From: Flavobacteriia bacterium
GTDB lineage: Bacteria > Bacteroidota > Bacteroidia > Flavobacteriales > Flavobacteriaceae
DNA length: 10,357 nt
Assembly (NCBI GenBank): GCA_018500075.1
Contig: JAHBAN010000195.1
Span: 1-10,357 of the forward strand
Reading direction: 5' to 3'
A program made the translations under genes and the position numbers. Within the stretch, counting starts at the first letter, position 1; the number at the start of each line of letters is the position of its first letter. The notes under the pieces are model-generated. The model saw nothing but the letters and a program-made list of their open reading frames with translations. It was not told where the DNA came from and searched no databases. Below are positions 5,963 to 10,357 of this stretch, in pieces.

Positions 5963-6400
5963 ATGAGCGAACTGGCTGTCTATGGCGGGCTATTCCTGTC
6001 GGCATTTCTCGCGGCGACGCTGCTGCCGGCACAGTCAGAACTTGTGCTGGCGGGGCTGTTGGCCTCCCAAGACGGCGCAGCCTTTTGGCTTCTCTGTGTG
6101 GCGAGCTTTGGAAATGTGCTGGGCGCCTGTCTGAACTATGGCTTGGGGCGCGGCGCAAACGCTTTGCGCAACCGGCGCTGGTTTCCGCTCTCCCAGCCCG
6201 CTCTGGCGCGCGCCGAAGGCTGGTATCGCCGCTATGGGCGCTATTCTCTCTTGCTGAGCTGGGCACCTGTGGTGGGCGACCCCTTGACCTTGGCGGCGGG
6301 GGCACTGCGGGAAAACATCTGGGTTTTTCTCGGGTTGGTCACGCTGGCAAAAACCGGGCGCTACCTGACGGTTGCGGCTCTGGTCTGGGGCTGGCTCTAG
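5963..6400 (+). CDS. YqaA family membrane protein (DedA/SNARE-associated superfamily)
   Basis: The protein has 145 residues, close to the 142 of E. coli YqaA. It shares that family's pattern: SAFLAATLLPAQSELVLAGL (13-32), the small-residue GN-LG-N segment GNVLGACLNYGLGR (50-63), the RYGRYSLLLSWAPVVGDPLT signature (90-109) and KTGRY (130-134). Hydrophobic stretches at about 5-33, 40-62, 93-113 and 119-145 imply three to four membrane or re-entrant segments in the inner membrane. DedA-superfamily members are linked to lipid scrambling or flipping and envelope homeostasis; the specific role of YqaA is not known. AAAGG lies seven bases before the ATG. The gene is short compared with DedA proteins (about 200), which is normal for YqaA and not a truncation. 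It stands alone between two regulated-looking gaps. Confidence 0.88.
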   Translation: MSELAVYGGLFLSAFLAATLLPAQSELVLAGLLASQDGAAFWLLCVASFGNVLGACLNYGLGRGANALRNRRWFPLSQPALARAEGWYRRYGRYSLLLSWAPVVGDPLTLAAGALRENIWVFLGLVTLAKTGRYLTVAALVWGWL

Positions 6401-6486
6401 GCGCATATTTGCTAAATTTTACGCAACCCACCGCAGGGGGACGCGACATTATCGCATTGTGAAGAATTAAATCGTAAATAGGGAGC
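6401..6486 (+). promoter_or_regulatory. Upstream region of the Lrp-like gene
   Basis: This 86-base AT-rich gap must hold the promoter of the regulator-antiporter pair, but I find no -35/-10 pair with proper spacing (TTGTGA at 6457-6462 is only 12 bases from TAAATA at 6475-6480). TTTACG (6418-6423) and CGTAAA (6473-6478) form a distant inverted repeat, and GCGA-TCGC (6444-6447/6453-6456) a closer one. Either could be part of an autoregulatory site, as Lrp/AsnC proteins often repress themselves; this is speculative. Confidence 0.25.
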
Positions 6487-6942
6487 ATGAAAGACCCTAT
6501 TGATTCTAAACTCATTGTCGCGCTGCAACAAAACGCCCAAGCCACGGCCCAAGAGCTGGCCGAGCGCCTCGGCCTCTCTGCGAGCCAAGCCGCCAGACGC
6601 CGCCAGAGGCTTGAGGCCAGCGGCGTTATTCTGGGCTATCGCGCCCATCTCGATGCGGGGGCGCTCGGGCTTGGCGTTCAGGCGTTTGTTCAGGTCCAGC
6701 TGCTCAATCACGACCCTGCCCTCACCAAGAGCTTTAACAAGCTGATCGGCGCGCAGCCCGAGATTATTTCGGCCTGGGCCATGACGGGGGATGCGGATTT
6801 GCTGCTGAGGATTTATGCCAAGGATCTGGCCTCGCTAAACACGCTTATTCATGACAGTCTGCTCGCGCATGGGGCGGTGAGCCGTGTGCACAGCCAGATC
6901 GTGATGAACCAAATCAAACAAGACGCACCGTTGCCAGCTTAA
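6487..6942 (+). CDS. Lrp/AsnC family transcriptional regulator
   Basis: The 151-residue length is typical of the family. Residues 1-55 form the winged helix-turn-helix: DPIDSKLIVALQQNAQATAQELAERLGLS, then SQAARRRQRLEASGVILGY with the basic recognition helix. Residues ~63-143 form the RAM ligand-binding/oligomerisation domain, with GDADLLLRIYAKDL (101-114) at the usual effector-pocket position. Members sense amino acids or related small molecules and control transport and metabolism genes. This one overlaps the Kef-type antiporter gene by one base (TAATG), so the two are surely co-transcribed, and control of that antiporter is a reasonable inference. The start fits the family (Asp at residue 6), but its AGGGAG (6480-6485) is only one base from the ATG, which is unusually close. 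The effector cannot be read from sequence. Confidence 0.93.
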   Translation: MKDPIDSKLIVALQQNAQATAQELAERLGLSASQAARRRQRLEASGVILGYRAHLDAGALGLGVQAFVQVQLLNHDPALTKSFNKLIGAQPEIISAWAMTGDADLLLRIYAKDLASLNTLIHDSLLAHGAVSRVHSQIVMNQIKQDAPLPA

Positions 6943-8801
6943 TGCATTCTCTTTTCCTCCTTCCGACGATTTATCTTCTGGCCGCCTTGATCGCGGTGCC
7001 GCTGGCCTCGCGCTTGGGGCTTGGCTCTGTGCTGGGCTATCTGAGCGCCGGTATCATCATTGGTCTGATGCCCGGACTTGGGCAGGAGACCCGCGACTTG
7101 CAGCATTTTGCCGAATTTGGCGTTGTGATGATGCTGTTTATCATCGGGCTTGAGCTGACGCCGGGCGCGCTTTGGGCCATGCGCCACAGGCTGATCGGGC
7201 TGGGCGGGGTGCAAGTTGTGCTGAGCTGTCTGGCCTTTTTTGTGGTTGGCGGGCTGTTTGGCCTCGCTTGGCAGACGAGCCTTGCGATCGGGCTTGTGCT
7301 GTCGCTGAGTTCAACGGCGATTGTGCTTCAGACCCTGACCGAAAAGGGCCTTGTTCAGACATCGGGCGGGCGCTCTGTGTTTGCGGTTTTGCTGACGCAG
7401 GATATTGCCGTGATCCCGTTTTTGGCGCTGATCCCGCTTCTGGGCGTGGCGGCCACGACCCGGCTTGGCCCTGACGGGGCGATAGTGCTGAACGCCGCAG
7501 ACGCGGTGCATCATGCCACGTTGTTTGAGCATTTGCCGGCTTGGGGCGTGACCCTTGCGACCCTGATCACCATTGCCGCGGTGATTGCGGCGGGGGTTTT
7601 TCTGACCAAGCCCTTGTTTCGCTATATTCATGCCACGCGGCTCAGGGAGATGTTTACCGCGCTGGCCCTGCTGATTGTGATTGGCAACGCCTATATCATG
7701 ACGCTTTTGGGGCTGTCGCCGGCTTTGGGCGCCTTTCTGGCCGGGGTCGTTCTGGCGAGCAGCGAGTTCCGCCATGAGCTAGAGAGCGATATCGAGCCGT
7801 TCAAGGGCCTGCTTTTGGGGCTTTTTTTCATCACGGTGGGCGCGTCGATCAACTTTACGGCCTTGATGGCGGAGCCTCTTTTGATGGTCGCGCTGGCCTG
7901 CGGGCTGATCTTGCTGAAGGGGGTTGTGCTTTTTGTGCTGGGCTTTGGCTTTGGGCTGCGGCGGCGCGAGCTGTGGCTCTTTACCCTCGCCCTCGCGCAG
8001 GCCGGGGAATTTGGCTTTGTTCTGATTTCTTTTGCCGGGCAACAGGGCGTCTTTGACGAGGCTCTAGGCAACCGGCTGTTGCTGATCATCACCCTGTCGA
8101 TGCTGATGACGCCGATGCTGTTTTTGGCCTATGATTTTCTGCACAAGCGGTTTGAGGGCGCCAAGCCGGCCAGCGAGCCGGACGAGATCGACCATGCGGG
8201 GCCGGTGATTATTGCCGGTGTGGGGCGCTTTGGGCAGATTGTGAACCGGCTTGTGGAGAGCAGCGGCTTCAAGACGGTGGTCTTGGACAACAACCTCAAG
8301 CGCATCCAGCTGATGCGCAGTTTTGGCTATCGCGCCTTTCTGGGCGATCCGACGCGGCCCGAGCTGTTGCGCGCGGCGGGGCTGCGCGATGCGCGGGTCT
8401 TGGTGATTTCGCTGGATGACACCGAGGCCGCCTTGCGGCTTGTGCGCCATGCCCGCAAAGAGCGGCCCGACATTCATATCATTGCGCGGGCGCGTGACCG
8501 CAGCCATGTCTTTGCGCTCTATGAGGCGGGGGCCAATGACATTGTGCGCGAGCTGTTTGACAGCTCGTTGCGGGCCGGGCGCTATGTGCTGGAGAATGTC
8601 GGGATGAGCGAATATGAGGCGGCCGAAGCGGAACAGGCGTTTTATGCCCATGACCGTATGGCGCTGAAGGAGCTGGCGCAGCTCTGGAAGCCCGATCAGG
8701 ACATGGCCAGTAATGCGGAGTATCGAAAGCGCGTGCGCGAGCTTGAAAAAGAGCTGGAATCAAGCTTGCAGGCCTTGGCCGAGAAGAAAGACAGCGCCTA
8801 G
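6942..8801 (+). CDS. Kef-type K+/H+ antiporter (CPA2 family) with C-terminal RCK/TrkA-N domain
   Basis: At 619 residues it matches E. coli KefB/KefC (about 600-620). Residues ~5-400 are a Na+/H+-exchanger-type membrane domain of about 12-13 helices, with SLSSTAIVLQTL (121-132), LTQDIAVIP (151-159, transport-site Asp-154) and GEFGFV (355-360). RHELESDIEPFKGLLLGLFFITVG (277-300) corresponds to the acidic regulatory loop of KefC. Residues ~420-535 form the RCK domain with the nucleotide-binding GVGRFGQ (426-432), a Rossmann acidic end at LDNN (448-451) and IIARARD (513-519). A charged helical tail follows (590-616). In the inner membrane such proteins exchange K+ for H+, and KefB/KefC are opened by glutathione adducts of electrophiles. 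No kefF or kefG partner is nearby. Translation is probably coupled to the Lrp-like gene, since no Shine-Dalgarno is visible before ATG 6942. Confidence 0.93.
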   Translation: MHSLFLLPTIYLLAALIAVPLASRLGLGSVLGYLSAGIIIGLMPGLGQETRDLQHFAEFGVVMMLFIIGLELTPGALWAMRHRLIGLGGVQVVLSCLAFFVVGGLFGLAWQTSLAIGLVLSLSSTAIVLQTLTEKGLVQTSGGRSVFAVLLTQDIAVIPFLALIPLLGVAATTRLGPDGAIVLNAADAVHHATLFEHLPAWGVTLATLITIAAVIAAGVFLTKPLFRYIHATRLREMFTALALLIVIGNAYIMTLLGLSPALGAFLAGVVLASSEFRHELESDIEPFKGLLLGLFFITVGASINFTALMAEPLLMVALACGLILLKGVVLFVLGFGFGLRRRELWLFTLALAQAGEFGFVLISFAGQQGVFDEALGNRLLLIITLSMLMTPMLFLAYDFLHKRFEGAKPASEPDEIDHAGPVIIAGVGRFGQIVNRLVESSGFKTVVLDNNLKRIQLMRSFGYRAFLGDPTRPELLRAAGLRDARVLVISLDDTEAALRLVRHARKERPDIHIIARARDRSHVFALYEAGANDIVRELFDSSLRAGRYVLENVGMSEYEAAEAEQAFYAHDRMALKELAQLWKPDQDMASNAEYRKRVRELEKELESSLQALAEKKDSA

Positions 8802-9586
8802 GCGGCGGTCTGGGCGGCCAGATCGGAGAGCTTGGCGCGCGGCAGGTCTTGAAAGACTTTGAGCGTGAGCTGGCGGGCGCGGTGGCCGGGCCAGTCTTCT
8901 CCCAACAGGAGTTCGGGCGCTTCGGGCTGGCGCAGGATGATGCGCCGCCAGTGGTGTAGCACCAGAAAGCGCAGCGCGACGCGGGCCTCTTGGCTCAGCG
9001 TCGCGGTCGCGAGCGCGGGGGCGAGGCCCTCCAGCGCACGGACATAGCCCGCAAAATCGGCTTGGGCCTCGGGCGAGACAAGGGCGGTGCGCATCCAGTC
9101 GGGCACATCCCGCGCCGCAAGCGCCAGCGGCGCGCCTGTGGCGGGCGCGGGGGAGACAAGGATATTGGCCCCGATCAGCGCGGTTCGGGCGCGCCCTGCG
9201 GCGGCGGCATCTTCAAACAGCTCGATCTGCCAATCGGCCCCCGGCCCGGTTTGGGCGGCGCGATAGATCCGCTCATAGGCGCTTTGGGTCAGCGCTTGCC
9301 CCGTTTTGGAGAGGTGATAGGCCGAGCGGCGGCCGGTTTTGACGGCCTCAAGCCAGCCATCCTTGCGCAGCCGGTGCAGGGCCACGCGCAGCGCCTCGGG
9401 CTTGACGCCAAAGGGCGCGGTCAGGGCGGCCAGAAGCTGGCTGTCGATCTGGTCTTCTTTGGCGGGGGCGATGTCGCCAAAAACCGTGACAATCAGCGAC
9501 CAGGTCTTCAGCGGCGCCTGCGCGTGCAGGGCCGTGAAGGTGGTTTCAAAAAGTTCTGATGCGCCTGTTTCAAACCCGGTGTTCAT
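8798..9586 (-). CDS. paaX: PaaX family transcriptional regulator of phenylacetate degradation
   Basis: The 262-residue protein fits PaaX (about 260-310). Residues ~27-95 form the N-terminal winged helix: TWSLIVTVFGDIA, then FGVKPEALRVALHRLRKDGWLE (59-80) as the recognition region. Residues ~200-245 (ARVALRFLVLHHWRRIILRQ, ELLLGEDWPG) match the PaaX C-terminal signature. In characterised species PaaX represses phenylacetate catabolic genes and is released by phenylacetyl-CoA. It lies 30 bases downstream of paaZ on the same strand, so it is probably the operon's last gene and autoregulated through it; a separate promoter cannot be excluded. The ATG at 9586 has no strong ribosome binding site (AAGATGGG is the best nearby). 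Its stop codon overlaps that of the convergent antiporter gene within CTAG. Confidence 0.92.
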   Translation of the reverse strand: MNTGFETGASELFETTFTALHAQAPLKTWSLIVTVFGDIAPAKEDQIDSQLLAALTAPFGVKPEALRVALHRLRKDGWLEAVKTGRRSAYHLSKTGQALTQSAYERIYRAAQTGPGADWQIELFEDAAAAGRARTALIGANILVSPAPATGAPLALAARDVPDWMRTALVSPEAQADFAGYVRALEGLAPALATATLSQEARVALRFLVLHHWRRIILRQPEAPELLLGEDWPGHRARQLTLKVFQDLPRAKLSDLAAQTAA

Positions 9587-9616
9587 AGGCCCATCTTAGC
9601 GGGGCGGGAGCGGGCG

Positions 9617-10357
9617 TTAAAGAGCGTTCATCGTCAGAAGCTCATAGGTTGCGCACAGCTCGTCGTCCTGATTGGTCAGCGCGACGTGCCAGCGCACTTC
9701 GCCATAGTCCTCATTGCGGGTTGTCTTGCGCTTGACCGTCAGCGCAACCTTGATGGCGTCGCCTGCGACCACGGGCTTCATAAACCGCAGGCTATCAAGG
9801 CCCGTATTGGCCAGAACCGGCCCTTCGGACGGCTCGACAAACAGCCCCGCCGCAAAGCTGAGCAGAAGATAGCCATGCGCCACACGCCCCGGAAAAAACG
9901 GGTTCCGCGCCGCCGCGGCCTCATCCATATGGGCATAGAAAGTGTCGCCTGTGAAATGGGCGAATGTCTCGATATCTTCCAGCGTGATGCTGCGGCTCTT
10001 GGTGAGCAGCGTCTCGCCCAGCACAAGCTGCGAAAAGCGGCGCTTGAAGGGATGTGTCGGGCCGGTGATCTGGTCGGCCCCCGGAACCCATTTCTGGCCA
10101 ATGGCGGTGAGCATATCGGGGCTGCCCTGAATGGCGGTGCGCTGCATATAATGCATGACGCCCCGGATACCGCCCATTTCTTCGCCCCCGCCCGCGCGGC
10201 CCGGCCCGCCATGAACCATATGCGGCAGAGGCGAGCCGTGGCCTGTGGACTCGGCCATGGGGGGCCGGTGGTGGTATAAAATCGGCCGGTCCAAGGGGGG
10301 GGCCCAAGCAAAAAACCCGGAAGGAAGGGCCGGCCTTTTTACAAAACCCCCGACCCA
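9617..10357 (-). CDS. paaZ: PaaZ, bifunctional oxepin-CoA hydrolase / semialdehyde dehydrogenase, C-terminal part (5' end beyond window)
   Basis: The minus-strand frame is open from the window edge to TAA at 9619-9617 and gives 246 residues of a protein that is usually about 680 long. ESTGHGSPLPHMVHGGPGRA and GGGEEMGG, then GVMHYMQRTAIQGSP, are the PaaZ junction between aldehyde dehydrogenase and hydratase. The rest is the MaoC-like hydratase: FTGDTFYAHMDEAAAARNPF with the probable catalytic Asp (codon 9946-9944) and His (9931-9929), followed by GRVAHGYLLLSFAAGLF. PaaZ opens the oxepin-CoA ring and oxidises the resulting semialdehyde during phenylacetate degradation. The dehydrogenase domain is off the window. 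The first ~33 visible residues, encoded by about 10258-10357, align poorly and contain many homopolymers, so bases there may be wrong although no stop appears. Confidence 0.9.
   Translation of the reverse strand, partial: WVGGFVKRPALPSGFFAWAPPLDRPILYHHRPPMAESTGHGSPLPHMVHGGPGRAGGGEEMGGIRGVMHYMQRTAIQGSPDMLTAIGQKWVPGADQITGPTHPFKRRFSQLVLGETLLTKSRSITLEDIETFAHFTGDTFYAHMDEAAAARNPFFPGRVAHGYLLLSFAAGLFVEPSEGPVLANTGLDSLRFMKPVVAGDAIKVALTVKRKTTRNEDYGEVRWHVALTNQDDELCATYELLTMNAL

Noticed and set aside
5776..6462. 228-codon plus-strand open frame spanning the 5750-5962 gap and the yqaA-like gene
   Set aside because: It overlaps the YqaA-type frame, which has family motifs and a ribosome binding site, and its product is Arg/Gly/Ala-rich without any recognisable pattern.
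8990..9559. 189-codon plus-strand open frame antisense to paaX
   Set aside because: The minus-strand product is a clear full-length PaaX; the plus frame is Gly/Arg-rich with no family resemblance.

Overview
The window reads as ordinary chromosome from an alphaproteobacterium of the Rhodobacteraceae (Roseobacter/Rhodobacter group). Reasons: GC-rich DNA with G/C-biased third codon positions, a PaaZ/PaaX phenylacetate locus, a MetY sulfhydrylase, a KefC-size antiporter tightly coupled to an Lrp/AsnC regulator, and protein wording that resembles family members I know from that group. The genus cannot be fixed from sequence reading alone. No insertion sequence, prophage, CRISPR array or integration scar was seen.

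Layout from left to right. 1-579 (minus): 5' part of rlmB, the 23S rRNA G2251 2'-O-methyltransferase, cut by the window edge. 689-772 (plus): tRNA-Tyr(GTA), divergent from rlmB, with its own promoter. 915-1919 (plus): a GT-A/GT8-like putative glycosyltransferase of unknown substrate. 2073-3353 (plus): metY, O-acetylhomoserine sulfhydrylase, closed by a strong hairpin. 3485-5749 (plus): a 754-residue one-pass membrane protein, preceded by an extended -10 promoter. Its N-terminus looks like PilM/GspL and its C-terminus like PilP/GspC, joined by long Pro/Ala-rich linkers. 5963-6400 (plus): a small YqaA-type (DedA/SNARE-associated) membrane protein. 6487-6942 and 6942-8801 (plus): an Lrp/AsnC regulator overlapping a Kef-type K+/H+ antiporter by one base (TAATG). 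8798-9586 (minus): paaX. 9617-10357 (minus): C-terminal third of paaZ, running off the right edge.

How the genes relate: most plus-strand genes look like single units or pairs with separate promoters. The clearest functional pairs are the lrp-like/kef-like couple (inferred regulator plus transporter) and paaZ-paaX, an enzyme and repressor of the phenylacetyl-CoA pathway in one transcription direction with a 30-base gap. The kef and paaX genes converge and share the tetramer CTAG, which supplies both stop codons.

The most interesting parts are the PilM/GspL-PilP/GspC-like composite protein with its repeated RP-x-RP linker motif, and the 5750-5962 intergenic region, which carries three GTGCAC palindromes spaced exactly 11 bases apart and a perfect 9-bp hairpin. 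The last ~100 bases show many homopolymer runs and may be low-quality sequence. I see no convincing new multi-gene system.
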